A stretch of DNA of 6,868 nucleotides, taken from positions 1 through 6,868 of the forward strand of contig CAKTFD010000108.1 in assembly GCA_934553285.1 (NCBI GenBank), written 5' to 3'. Positions within the stretch are counted from its first letter, which is position 1, and each line of letters opens with the position of its first letter. The notes below the pieces were generated by a model. That model was not told the origin of the DNA. It did no database searches and saw nothing but the letters and a program-made list of their open reading frames with translations. Source of the stretch: an uncultured Faecalibacterium sp. (GTDB lineage Bacteria > Bacillota > Clostridia > Oscillospirales > Ruminococcaceae). This document shows, in pieces, positions 1-6,335 of this stretch. The position numbers and the translations under genes were made by a program.

Positions 1-1191
1 GTTCTGGTTATTAACTGCGGTTCTTCTTCCCTGAAATATCAGCTGATCGATATGGACGGCGAGAAGGTGCTGTGCAAAGGCCTGTGCGAGCGCATTGGCA
101 TGGAAAGCAGCATGATCACTCACGAAGCAAACGGCACCAAGGCCACCACCCCTGCTATCTTCCCCACCCACACCGAGGCATTTGCCGAGGTCGTGAAGAA
201 GATGACCACCGGTGCAGGCAAGTGCATCAACGATGTGAGCGAGATCGATGCCATCGGCCACCGCGTGGTGCATGGCGGCGAGAAGTTCAAGAGCAGCTGC
301 CTGATCACCGATGAGGTCATCAATACCCTGCGCGAGCTTAGCCCGCTGGCTCCCCTGCACAACCCCGCTGGCATCCTGGGCATCGAGGCCGCACGCAAGG
401 TGTTCGGCAACATCCCCATGGTCGCCGTGTTCGATACCGCTTTCCACAGCACCATGCCGCCGAAGGCTTACATGTACGCCATCCCCTACGAGTATTACGA
501 GAAGTACGGCGTGCGCCGCTACGGCTTCCACGGCACCAGCCACAAGTACGTTGCCCACAAGGCAGCTGAGTACCTGGAAGAGCCGATCGAGCGCCTGAAG
601 CTCATCACCTGCCACCTGGGCAACGGTTCTTCCATTGCTGCTGTGGACCAGGGCAAGGTCGTGGATACCTCCATGGGCATGACCCCGCTGGCCGGCCTGA
701 TGATGGGCACCCGCTGCGGCGACCTGGACCCCTCTGTGGTCAACTACCTGAAGTACACCCTGAACATCACCGGCCACGAGCTGGACGAGATCCTGAACAA
801 GAAGTCCGGCCTGCTGGGCATCTCCGGTGTTTCCAGCGACAAGCGTGACGTGGAAGAGGCAGCTGCTGCCGGCAACAAGCGCGCACAGCTGGCTTCCGAT
901 ATGCTGAACTACCAGATCAAGAAGACCATCGGCAGCTACATTGCAGCCATGGGCGGCGTGGATGCCATCGTCTTTACCGGCGGCATCGGCGAGCACGATG
1001 CCATTGCCCGTGCAAAGATCTGCCACCACATGGATTGGCTGGGCATCCGCATCGATACCGAGAAGAACAAGCACCCCGTGGGCGATGTGTGCGAGATCAC
1101 TGCCTGGGGCGCAAAGGTGCGCACTCTGGTCATCGCTACCGACGAGGAGCTGATGATCGCCCGCGACACCAAGGAAGTCGTCGAGAAGTAA
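1..1191 (+). CDS. ackA: Acetate kinase, 5'-truncated by the window edge
   Basis: Cytoplasmic acetate kinase, which interconverts acetate + ATP and acetyl phosphate + ADP. With phosphotransacetylase it makes ATP from acetyl-CoA, or activates acetate for uptake. The frame is open from base 1 and begins VLVINCGSSSLKYQL, the conserved N-terminal phosphate-binding strand of the family, so only the initiator and perhaps one more residue are missing. The internal ATG at 52 is therefore not the start. 396 residues are visible, against about 400 usual. Family motifs are intact (visible numbering): HRVVHGG with the substrate-binding Arg88, FDTAFH with catalytic Asp145, RRYGFHGTSH with His177, HLGNGSS near 205, MGTRCGDLDP with Arg238, FTGGIGEHD near 325, and TDEEL near the end. 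These match the ASKHA-fold kinase active site. A hairpin terminator follows the TAA by about 20 nt, so the gene ends its transcription unit. A pta gene upstream is common but cannot be seen here. Confidence 0.97.
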   Translation, partial: VLVINCGSSSLKYQLIDMDGEKVLCKGLCERIGMESSMITHEANGTKATTPAIFPTHTEAFAEVVKKMTTGAGKCINDVSEIDAIGHRVVHGGEKFKSSCLITDEVINTLRELSPLAPLHNPAGILGIEAARKVFGNIPMVAVFDTAFHSTMPPKAYMYAIPYEYYEKYGVRRYGFHGTSHKYVAHKAAEYLEEPIERLKLITCHLGNGSSIAAVDQGKVVDTSMGMTPLAGLMMGTRCGDLDPSVVNYLKYTLNITGHELDEILNKKSGLLGISGVSSDKRDVEEAAAAGNKRAQLASDMLNYQIKKTIGSYIAAMGGVDAIVFTGGIGEHDAIARAKICHHMDWLGIRIDTEKNKHPVGDVCEITAWGAKVRTLVIATDEELMIARDTKEVVEK

Positions 1192-1213
1192 TCGTTTCCC
1201 AAAGGGCTTTGCA

Positions 1214-1248
1214 GGGGCTGCCGCACGGAATGTGCGGCAGCCCCTTTT
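1214..1248 (+). terminator. Rho-independent terminator of ackA
   Basis: A perfect 13-bp GC-rich stem (1214-1226 pairing with 1232-1244) with a 5-nt loop GGAAT is followed by TTTT at 1245-1248. It lies 22 nt after the ackA stop codon and separates ackA from the zinc-ribbon gene's own promoter. The T-run is short, but the stem is very strong. Confidence 0.9.
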
Positions 1249-1333
1249 CATCTTCCGGCAGTTATTTTACCCAAATCAGCCCTGTCGGATTGTGCTATCT
1301 ATACAAATAACAAGGCGAATGGTTGTTTTTTGG

Positions 1334-1362
1334 TTGACAAATTTCAAAAAGAACGGTACAAT
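1334..1362 (+). promoter_or_regulatory. Consensus vegetative promoter of the zinc-ribbon gene
   Basis: A perfect -35 box TTGACA (1334-1339) is separated by exactly 17 nt from TACAAT (1357-1362), a one-mismatch -10 box. The spacer is A-rich. Transcription should begin near 1369-1370, just at the start of a small hairpin. The quality of both boxes predicts strong housekeeping-sigma transcription. Confidence 0.88.
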
Positions 1363-1368
1363 AGAAAA

Positions 1369-1498
1369 GTCCTCAATTGGAGGACGTCTATTCATTCAAG
1401 CCCCTGGTAAGCTTACTGATCAGCGCGATGGTCCCAAAACCAAAGGTATGGTTACAATCCTTCCGTGGGCAAGAACTAACTAAAGAGGAGATACTACT
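1369..1498 (+). promoter_or_regulatory. Long 5' untranslated leader, possibly structured
   Basis: About 130 nt separate the predicted transcription start from the ATG at 1499, much longer than a simple leader. I see no credible small ORF in it. Visible pairings are: a 5'-terminal hairpin GTCCTC/GAGGAC (1369-1374 with 1380-1385, loop AATTG); GATCA/TGGTC (1418-1422 with 1429-1433, loop GCGCGA); AACC/GGTT (1438-1441 with 1450-1453); and a possible closing stem GCCC/GGGC (1400-1403 with 1467-1470). The first strand (TCCTC, 1370-1374) is also complementary to GAGGA (1485-1489) in the ribosome binding site. I do not recognise a known riboswitch class. The leader may be regulatory or simply stabilising; the pairings are modest and were found by eye. 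Confidence 0.45.
1484..1490 (+). promoter_or_regulatory. Ribosome binding site of the zinc-ribbon gene
   Basis: AGAGGAG lies 8 nt upstream of the ATG at 1499, a good Shine-Dalgarno match at good spacing. It fixes the start codon. Confidence 0.85.
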
Positions 1499-1786
1499 AT
1501 GTTTGAAGACAAGACTCTGGTCTGCAAGGACTGCGGTAAGGAATTTGTTTGGACTGCTGGTGAGCAGGAGTTCTACGCATCTCGCGGCTTCGAGAATCAG
1601 CCCCAGCGCTGCAAGCCCTGCCGTGACGCCCGCAAGAACGGCGGCGCACGCAGCAACAGCGGTGAGCGTCAGATGTTCGACGCTGTCTGCGCAGCTTGCG
1701 GCAAGACCTGCAAGGTTCCCTTCCAGCCCCGTGAGGACCGTCCGGTCTACTGCTCTGACTGCTTCGCTCGCATGAAGCAGAACTAA
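1499..1786 (+). CDS. Small tandem zinc-ribbon protein
   Basis: A 95-residue, probably cytoplasmic protein built almost entirely of two zinc-binding modules. The N-terminal one has C9-x2-C12 and C38-x2-C41 around the segment LVCKDCGKEFVWTAGEQEFY. This is the hallmark of a probable zinc-ribbon family (zf-trcl type) found across Firmicutes and Chloroflexi. The C-terminal one has C64-x2-C67 and C85-x2-C88 with the PVYCSDCF ending of a CxxC...CxxC ribbon. An extra Cys71 sits between them, and the linker (about residues 42-60) is basic and Gly/Ser-rich. No catalytic motif is visible and the family's function is not established. Nucleic-acid or ribosome binding, or zinc storage, are possible inferences. 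Start choice rests on AGAGGAG 8 nt upstream. The gene is monocistronic with its own consensus promoter, long leader and terminator. Its codon choice resembles that of the nearby ribosomal protein gene, suggesting high expression. Confidence 0.9.
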   Translation: MFEDKTLVCKDCGKEFVWTAGEQEFYASRGFENQPQRCKPCRDARKNGGARSNSGERQMFDAVCAACGKTCKVPFQPREDRPVYCSDCFARMKQN

Positions 1787-1813
1787 GCGCTGATTTTACT
1801 TTAAATCGGTAAC

Positions 1814-1851
1814 AAAATCCCCCGCTGCCAGCCGGCAGCGGGGGATTTTTT
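1814..1851. terminator. Bidirectional terminator between convergent genes
   Basis: A 16-bp stem (1814-1829 with 1834-1849, loop AGCC) has a CCCCCGCTGCC/GGCAGCGGGGG core flanked by AAAA and TTTT. On the plus strand it ends in six Ts (1846-1851) and terminates the zinc-ribbon transcript. On the minus strand the AAAA at 1814-1817 reads as TTTT, so it also serves the lepA operon, whose last stop codon is at 1894. Confidence 0.92.
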
Positions 1852-1893
1852 GCGTCTGTTGTTTTTAGGCAAAGGGGCTGCAAGTGCGCTGGC

Positions 1894-3705
1894 TCAATCG
1901 TCGTCGCTGTCCAGCTTGAGCACTGCGGTAAAGGCCTCGCTGGGCAGGGAAACACTGCCCAGCTGGCGCATCTTCTTTTTGCCTTCCTTCTGCTTTTCCA
2001 GCAGCTTTTTCTTACGGGAGATATCGCCGCCGTAGCACTTGGCCAGCACATCCTTGCGCATGGCCTTGACCGTTTCGCGCGCAATGATCTTGCCGCCGAT
2101 AGCAGCCTGCACCGGGATCTCGAACAGGTTGCGGGGGATGTTATCCCGCAGTTTTTCGCAGATGCGGCGGCCCTTGGCGTAGGCGTTATCCCGGAACACG
2201 ATCATGGACAAAGCGTCCACGGGGTCGCCGTTGAGCAGGAAGTCCAGCTTGACCAGGTCGCTCTCGCGGTATTCCTTAAACTCGTAGTCGTAGCTGGCGT
2301 AGCCGCGGCTGCGGCTCTTGATGGCATCAAAAAAGTCGTACACGATCTCGCCCAGCGGCAGTGCATAGTGCAGATCCACCCGGACATCGTCCAGATACTT
2401 CATATCGATCAGCACACCGCGCTTGCTCTGGCACAGATCCATCAGGCCGCCCACATAATCGTTGGGGGTGTACAGGTGCACATCCACAAAAGGCTCTTCC
2501 TGCTTGACGATGTTGCTGGGATCCGGGTAGCTGGAGGGGTTGTCGATCATCTCCACCGTGCCATCGGTCAGGGTCAGGCGGTAGCGCACGCTGGGGGTGG
2601 TGGTGATGATATCCAGATCGAACTCCCGCTCCAGCCGCTCGGTGATGATCTCCATATGCAGCAGGCCCAGAAAGCCGCAGCGGAAGCCAAAGCCCAGCGC
2701 AGCGCTGGTCTCCAGCTCAAAGGTCAGGGAGGCATCGTTCAGCTGCAGTTTTTCCAGCGCATCTTTCAGGTCCGGGTACTTGGCACCATCGGCGGGATAG
2801 ATGCCGCAGAACACCATGGGCTTGACCTGACGGTAGCCGGGCAGCGCCTCCGGGGTGGGGCGCGCCGCCAGGGTGACGGTATCGCCCACGCGGGTATCCT
2901 GCACCGTTTTGATGCTGGCGGTCAGGTAGCCTACCTCACCGGCCTGCAGCTGGGTGCAGGGGGTCAGGCTGGTAGCGCCCATGTGGCCCACCTCCACCAG
3001 CGTAAACTCGGCCCCGGTCGCCATCATGCGGATGGTATCGCCGGGCTTTACCGTACCCTCGAACACGCGGATGTAAACGATAACGCCCTTGTAGCTGTCG
3101 TAGATGCTGTCAAAGATCAGCGCCTTGAGGGGGGCCTCCGGGTCGCCGGTGGGGGCAGGGATATCGCTGACCACCCGCTCCAGCACCTGGTCCACGTTCA
3201 GGCCGGTCTTGGCAGAAACGCGGGGCGCATCCAGGCAGGGCAGGCCGATCACATCCTCCACCTCCTGCGCCACCTCATCCGGGTGGGCGCTGGGCAGGTC
3301 GATCTTGTTCAGGATGGGCACCAGCTCCAGGTCGTGTTCCAGTGCCATGTAGGTGTTGGCCAGGGTCTGGGCTTCCACGCCCTGGGTGGCATCCACCACA
3401 AGGATGGCACCCTCGCAGGCAGCCAGACTGCGGCTGACCTCGTAGGCAAAGTCCACATGACCCGGGGTATCGATCAGGTTGAACTCGTAGGTCCTGCCGT
3501 CCCTGGCGGTATAGTTCATGGTCACGGCGCGGGCCTTGATGGTGATGCCGCGCTCGCGCTCGATATCCATGTTGTCCAGGATCTGGTCCTCCATGGTGCG
3601 CTCATCCACGCTCTTGGTCAGCTCCAGAATGCGGTCGGACAAGGTGGATTTGCCGTGGTCGATGTGTGCAATGATGCAGAAGTTGCGGATGTTATCTCTT
3701 GCCAT
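1894..3705 (-). CDS. lepA: Elongation factor 4 (LepA), ribosome-associated GTPase
   Basis: A 603-residue translational GTPase that acts on the ribosome. It has been proposed to back-translocate stalled elongation complexes and to help small-subunit biogenesis; its exact role is still debated. The G domain is complete: G1 AHIDHGKST (13-21), G2 RGIT (52-55), G3 DTPGH (79-83, with the GTPase-activating His83), G4 NKID (133-136) and G5 SAK (164-166). Domain II and the EF-G-like domains III and V follow. The C-terminal domain unique to LepA is recognised by YGGDISRKKKLLEKQ and a following Lys-rich stretch. Length matches the family (about 600). The ATG is supported by GGAGGA (complement of 3711-3716) 5 nt upstream, which lies in the 19-nt gap after the alr stop, so lepA is the last gene of the operon. 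It runs into the shared terminator about 45 nt downstream. The acidic tail DSDDD is unremarkable. Confidence 0.98.
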   Translation of the reverse strand: MARDNIRNFCIIAHIDHGKSTLSDRILELTKSVDERTMEDQILDNMDIERERGITIKARAVTMNYTARDGRTYEFNLIDTPGHVDFAYEVSRSLAACEGAILVVDATQGVEAQTLANTYMALEHDLELVPILNKIDLPSAHPDEVAQEVEDVIGLPCLDAPRVSAKTGLNVDQVLERVVSDIPAPTGDPEAPLKALIFDSIYDSYKGVIVYIRVFEGTVKPGDTIRMMATGAEFTLVEVGHMGATSLTPCTQLQAGEVGYLTASIKTVQDTRVGDTVTLAARPTPEALPGYRQVKPMVFCGIYPADGAKYPDLKDALEKLQLNDASLTFELETSAALGFGFRCGFLGLLHMEIITERLEREFDLDIITTTPSVRYRLTLTDGTVEMIDNPSSYPDPSNIVKQEEPFVDVHLYTPNDYVGGLMDLCQSKRGVLIDMKYLDDVRVDLHYALPLGEIVYDFFDAIKSRSRGYASYDYEFKEYRESDLVKLDFLLNGDPVDALSMIVFRDNAYAKGRRICEKLRDNIPRNLFEIPVQAAIGGKIIARETVKAMRKDVLAKCYGGDISRKKKLLEKQKEGKKKMRQLGSVSLPSEAFTAVLKLDSDDD

Positions 3706-3710
3706 GTAGT

Positions 3711-3716
3711 TCCTCC
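3711..3716 (-). promoter_or_regulatory. Ribosome binding site of lepA
   Basis: GGAGGA on the minus strand, 5 nt before the lepA ATG and inside the 19-nt alr-lepA gap. It is the strongest ribosome binding site within the operon and suggests that lepA is translated independently of alr. Confidence 0.8.
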
Positions 3717-3724
3717 GGGCAGAT

Positions 3725-4927
3725 TTATGCTTCTAAGATCCAGTCCTCCACAGCCACGATGGCACCGTGGTCGCGGTAGACGCGGGGCACGCGGCGGGAA
3801 ACGCCGCACAGCACTTCGTACGGGATGGTATCGGTCTTGCGGGCAATGGTAGCGGCCGTATCGCCGGCGGTGCCGCCCCACAGGATGGCCTCATCGTCCT
3901 CCTGGACATCCGGCACCCGGGTCACATCCACCATCATCTGGTCCATGCATACCCGGCCCAGCACCGGGCAGGCCATACCGTGGATCTCCACGATGCCCTT
4001 GCCGCAGCTCAGCAGCCGGGGGTAGCCATCGGCGTAACCGGTGCACAGGGTGGCCACTCTGGTGGGCTTTTCGGCGGTAAAGCGGCGGCCATAGCTGGCG
4101 CACTGGCCGGGCTGCATCTCCTTTATCATGCTCACCACGGTCTTTAAGGTCATCACCGGCCGGAACTGCCCGAACTGCACCTCATCGCTGGGGTCGTAGC
4201 CATACAGGATGATGCCCGGGCGTGCCATGCAGCGCTCCCGGGGCAGTCCCTCGGGCCAGTCCGGATGCAGCATCACCCCGGCAGAGTTGTCGCAGTGCAC
4301 AAGGGCAGGCTCCCGCCCGGCTGCTTTCAGGGCGTAGAACGCCTTTACAAACAGTGCCTGCTGCGCGGCGGTGTAGGCCACGTTTTCCGGGGCGGTGTCA
4401 TCCGCCACCGAAAAATGCTGGAACAGGCCGGTCATCTCCAGCCCGGGCAGTGCACAGGCCTGCAGCATCTCCCGGATGGCGGCATCAAAATCGGTGCGCA
4501 GGGCAAAGCCGATGCGGCCCATGCCGGTATCCGCCTTGAGGTGGATCCGCACCCTGCCCCCCGCTGCCACGGCGGCATCGCTCAGCGCGTGTGCCTGATG
4601 GAGGGAGTAGCAGGCTACCGTGATATCATTCTGGATCAGGGCGGCGGCGTAGGCAGGCTGCACATGGCCCAGGATCAGGATGGGCAGGCGCTGCCCTGCC
4701 TTGCGCAGCTGTACGGCCTCGGTCAGGCAGCTGACTGCCAGCCAGGCAGCGCCCTCCTCCGCAAAAACGCGGGCGCACTGTACCGCACCGTGGCCGTAGC
4801 TGTCCGCCTTGACTACTGCGCACAGCGGCAGTGCCCCTGCCCGGGCTTTGACCGCCCGGAAATTATCCCGCAGGGCATCGAGGTCGATCTCCGCCCAGAC
4901 ATGTTTTTCAAAGGGTTGTGTCTGCAT
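3725..4927 (-). CDS. alr: Alanine racemase
   Basis: PLP-dependent cytoplasmic racemase converting L-alanine to D-alanine for peptidoglycan cross-linking and, where present, teichoic acid alanylation. The 400-residue protein has the fold-type III layout: an N-terminal TIM barrel and a C-terminal beta domain. The PLP-binding Lys40 is in VVKADSYGHG; the usual motif has Ala where Ser43 is found here. Lys131 in KADTGMGRIG corresponds to the lysine that is carbamylated in many homologues, with Arg138 contacting PLP. Tyr279 in ASYGRRFTA is the catalytic tyrosine of the second half-reaction, supplied across the dimer. MARPGIILYG (234-243) and CMDQMMVD (327-334) are further family signatures. Length is slightly above the usual 370-390. 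The start overlaps the end of the upstream tRNA thiolation gene by 20 nt, and a modest AAGGA lies 11 nt before the ATG, so translational coupling is likely. Ornithine or serine racemases of the same fold are less likely alternatives. Confidence 0.96.
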   Translation of the reverse strand: MQTQPFEKHVWAEIDLDALRDNFRAVKARAGALPLCAVVKADSYGHGAVQCARVFAEEGAAWLAVSCLTEAVQLRKAGQRLPILILGHVQPAYAAALIQNDITVACYSLHQAHALSDAAVAAGGRVRIHLKADTGMGRIGFALRTDFDAAIREMLQACALPGLEMTGLFQHFSVADDTAPENVAYTAAQQALFVKAFYALKAAGREPALVHCDNSAGVMLHPDWPEGLPRERCMARPGIILYGYDPSDEVQFGQFRPVMTLKTVVSMIKEMQPGQCASYGRRFTAEKPTRVATLCTGYADGYPRLLSCGKGIVEIHGMACPVLGRVCMDQMMVDVTRVPDVQEDDEAILWGGTAGDTAATIARKTDTIPYEVLCGVSRRVPRVYRDHGAIVAVEDWILEA

Positions 4928-5705
4928 GATGGTTCGTTTCCTTTACTGTAAAACTGCCGCGTCCGGTGTGGATGGGTGCCCAGCCGTCGATGCCGCTCTC
5001 CTGCAGCGCGTGCAGGGTCTTCTGCCGGAAAGCGTGGTCGGTGCGGCTGCGCTCCTGTACAAATTCCTTGGTCTGTTCCCGCACGGTGACGCCATCGGCG
5101 GGGCAGCGGCTCTTCACGATGGGCAGCTCCGCTTCCCGCACGGCACACTGCACCTCGTATTCCGTAGCCAGCAGCATGGGGCGGATCAGGGTAAGATCCC
5201 GCTGGGAGAGGTAGGTCACCGGCGAAAAGCAGCCGATGCGCCCTTCCCGCCAGAGATTCATATAAAAGGTCTCCACAGCATCGTCCAGATGGTGCCCCAG
5301 CGCCACCTTGTTGCAGCCCAGCTCCTGGGCTGCCGTGTGCAGCGCGCCCCGCCGCAGCTTGGCGCACAGGGCACAGGGGTTCTTTTCCCTGCGGTACTCG
5401 AACACCACAGGGCCGATCTCGGTGCGGCGCACCTCGTAGGGGACATCATACCGGCGGAACAGCTCCGCCAGCGCGGTGTAATCCATGGGCTGATGGTCGA
5501 ACTGCGGATCCAGCGTGACCGCCACCACTTCGAACGGAAAGCCGATGTACTTGCGCAGCATGGCCAGACCGATGGTCAGCGCCACGCTGTCCTTGCCGCC
5601 GGAGACCCCCACCATCACCCGGTCGCCGGGGGCGATCATCTCATAATCCTGTACGGCTTTGCGCATCAGGCCGCAGAGCCGCTGCATTGCATGTAACTCG
5701 CTCAT
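4908..5705 (-). CDS. ttcA: TtcA-family tRNA 2-thiocytidine synthetase (PP-loop ATPase)
   Basis: A 265-residue cytoplasmic enzyme of the PP-loop tRNA-thiolation superfamily. TtcA adenylates C32 of certain tRNAs and replaces its oxygen with sulfur, using a [4Fe-4S] cluster. Visible motifs are the ATP-binding PP-loop SGGKDS (35-40), the CALC pair (Cys111, Cys114), GHHLDDAVET (137-146) and a third cysteine, Cys201, in KSRCP. PP-loop + CxxC + distal Cys is the TtcA cluster-ligand arrangement. There are no extra zinc-finger CxxC pairs as in TtuA, and no lysidine-synthetase C-terminal domain. The actual substrate in this organism is inferred from family. The ATG overlaps the stop codon of the upstream gene as ATGA, and no convincing Shine-Dalgarno sequence precedes it, so it probably depends on translational coupling. 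Its 3' end overlaps alr by 20 nt. Confidence 0.88.
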   Translation of the reverse strand: MSELHAMQRLCGLMRKAVQDYEMIAPGDRVMVGVSGGKDSVALTIGLAMLRKYIGFPFEVVAVTLDPQFDHQPMDYTALAELFRRYDVPYEVRRTEIGPVVFEYRREKNPCALCAKLRRGALHTAAQELGCNKVALGHHLDDAVETFYMNLWREGRIGCFSPVTYLSQRDLTLIRPMLLATEYEVQCAVREAELPIVKSRCPADGVTVREQTKEFVQERSRTDHAFRQKTLHALQESGIDGWAPIHTGRGSFTVKETNHHADTTL

Positions 5706-6271
5706 GACAGGGCCACGCTTTCTACCAGATTGACCACATCATTGATGGAGGCCAGCTTGGTCAACGCCGAAACATAGACCACATCGCCGCTATCGTAGGT
5801 GATGGTGGCCAGCACGGCGTAATAGGTCTGGATATCGCAGCGCACCGCCTGCACTGCAGCGCCCTCCACGCTCAGGTTCACCTTGCGGGGCTTGATGACA
5901 CCGTAGGCCTGCTTGAGATCTTTTTCAGAGCTTTCGATAAAATCCTCGTAGCTGTCGGCGGTGCCACGCTGCAGCAGCACGGCCTGGTAGTCCTCGCCAT
6001 CCGCTGTTTCCGCGCTGGCCAGTTCCAGCACGGTGCCCAGGGTGGCATCCTCGGTCATGCGGCACACCTTCCAGATACTGCTGTCGTAATAGACAGAGAT
6101 GCCGTTGGAGCCGGTATAGCGGGTATCGGGGTCTGCGGGGGTCTGCCGGTTCACCAGCAGGGTGAGCACCATATAGGCCACGATGCCCAGACAGATAAAA
6201 ATGGCCATAGCCGCCAGCAGCCTGGAGCTGCGGCGCTGTGCCGAAGCGTTGCGGTCGATATCATTTGGCAT
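5702..6271 (-). CDS. Membrane-anchored protein of unknown function
   Basis: A 189-residue protein that I cannot assign to a named family. A short, basic cytoplasmic N-terminus (residues 1-17, several Arg) precedes one hydrophobic segment at about 18-40 with no cleavage motif or lipobox Cys. It is therefore probably an N-in, C-out single-pass membrane protein with an extracytoplasmic domain of about 145 residues. That domain alternates predicted strands and helices, with VYYDSSIWKV near its start, SYEDFIESSEKDL around 107-119 and YAVLATITYDSGDVVYVSAL near the end. The pattern loosely recalls small PsbP/Mog1-like domains, but this is only an impression. It has two cysteines in the domain (70 and 145), which could pair. 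The start is supported by AAGGAG 9 nt upstream. It is the first gene of the operon, and its TGA overlaps the ttcA ATG by 4 nt. This suggests co-expression but gives no clear functional link. Confidence 0.8.
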   Translation of the reverse strand: MPNDIDRNASAQRRSSRLLAAMAIFICLGIVAYMVLTLLVNRQTPADPDTRYTGSNGISVYYDSSIWKVCRMTEDATLGTVLELASAETADGEDYQAVLLQRGTADSYEDFIESSEKDLKQAYGVIKPRKVNLSVEGAAVQAVRCDIQTYYAVLATITYDSGDVVYVSALTKLASINDVVNLVESVALS

Positions 6272-6280
6272 GGATGTATT

Positions 6281-6286
6281 CTCCTT
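6281..6286 (-). promoter_or_regulatory. Ribosome binding site of the membrane-protein gene
   Basis: AAGGAG on the minus strand, 9 nt upstream of the ATG whose complement is at 6269-6271. It supports that start over any upstream in-frame codon. Confidence 0.75.
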
Positions 6287-6326
6287 GTGTTGCGGGCCGC
6301 CATTTTGTGCCGCCCATATCCTTTAT

Positions 6327-6335
6327 AGTATACCA
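6327..6335 (-). promoter_or_regulatory. Probable extended -10 promoter of the four-gene operon
   Basis: On the minus strand the bases read TGG-TATACT: a good -10 box (complement of 6327-6332) with the TGN extension (6333-6335). No good -35 hexamer is found 16-18 nt further upstream, which is compatible with an extended -10 promoter. Transcription would begin near 6320, giving a leader of about 48 nt before the first gene. No other clear promoter is seen for the operon in the divergent intergenic region. Confidence 0.55.

Noticed and set aside
52..54. ATG as the start of acetate kinase
   Set aside because: The frame upstream encodes VINCGSSSLKYQL, an essential conserved N-terminal segment, so the real start lies just before base 1.
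1408..1417. Palindrome GTAAGCTTAC in the leader as an operator
   Set aside because: It lies well inside the transcribed leader, stands alone, and a single 10-bp palindrome is too easily found by chance.
1400..1470. Match of the zinc-ribbon leader to a ZTP (pfl) riboswitch, prompted by CCGTGGGC near 1463
   Set aside because: Only this short piece resembles the ZTP 3' domain. The conserved 5' domain and its spacing are not present, so I do not call a riboswitch class.
1232..1483. An 83-codon open frame between ackA and the zinc-ribbon gene
   Set aside because: It starts inside the ackA terminator, crosses the consensus promoter and ends in the leader. It has no ribosome binding site and no protein-like pattern.
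2368..3852. A 494-codon open frame on the plus strand opposite lepA
   Set aside because: It is antisense to a full LepA with every family motif. Its translation is rich in His, Gly, Gln and Val with no recognisable domain, as expected from the complement of GC-rich biased codons, and it runs across the alr-lepA junction.
4809..5696. A 295-codon plus-strand open frame opposite ttcA
   Set aside because: The minus-strand TtcA frame has the PP-loop and the cysteine motifs. The plus frame has low-complexity composition, no family signature and no ribosome binding site.
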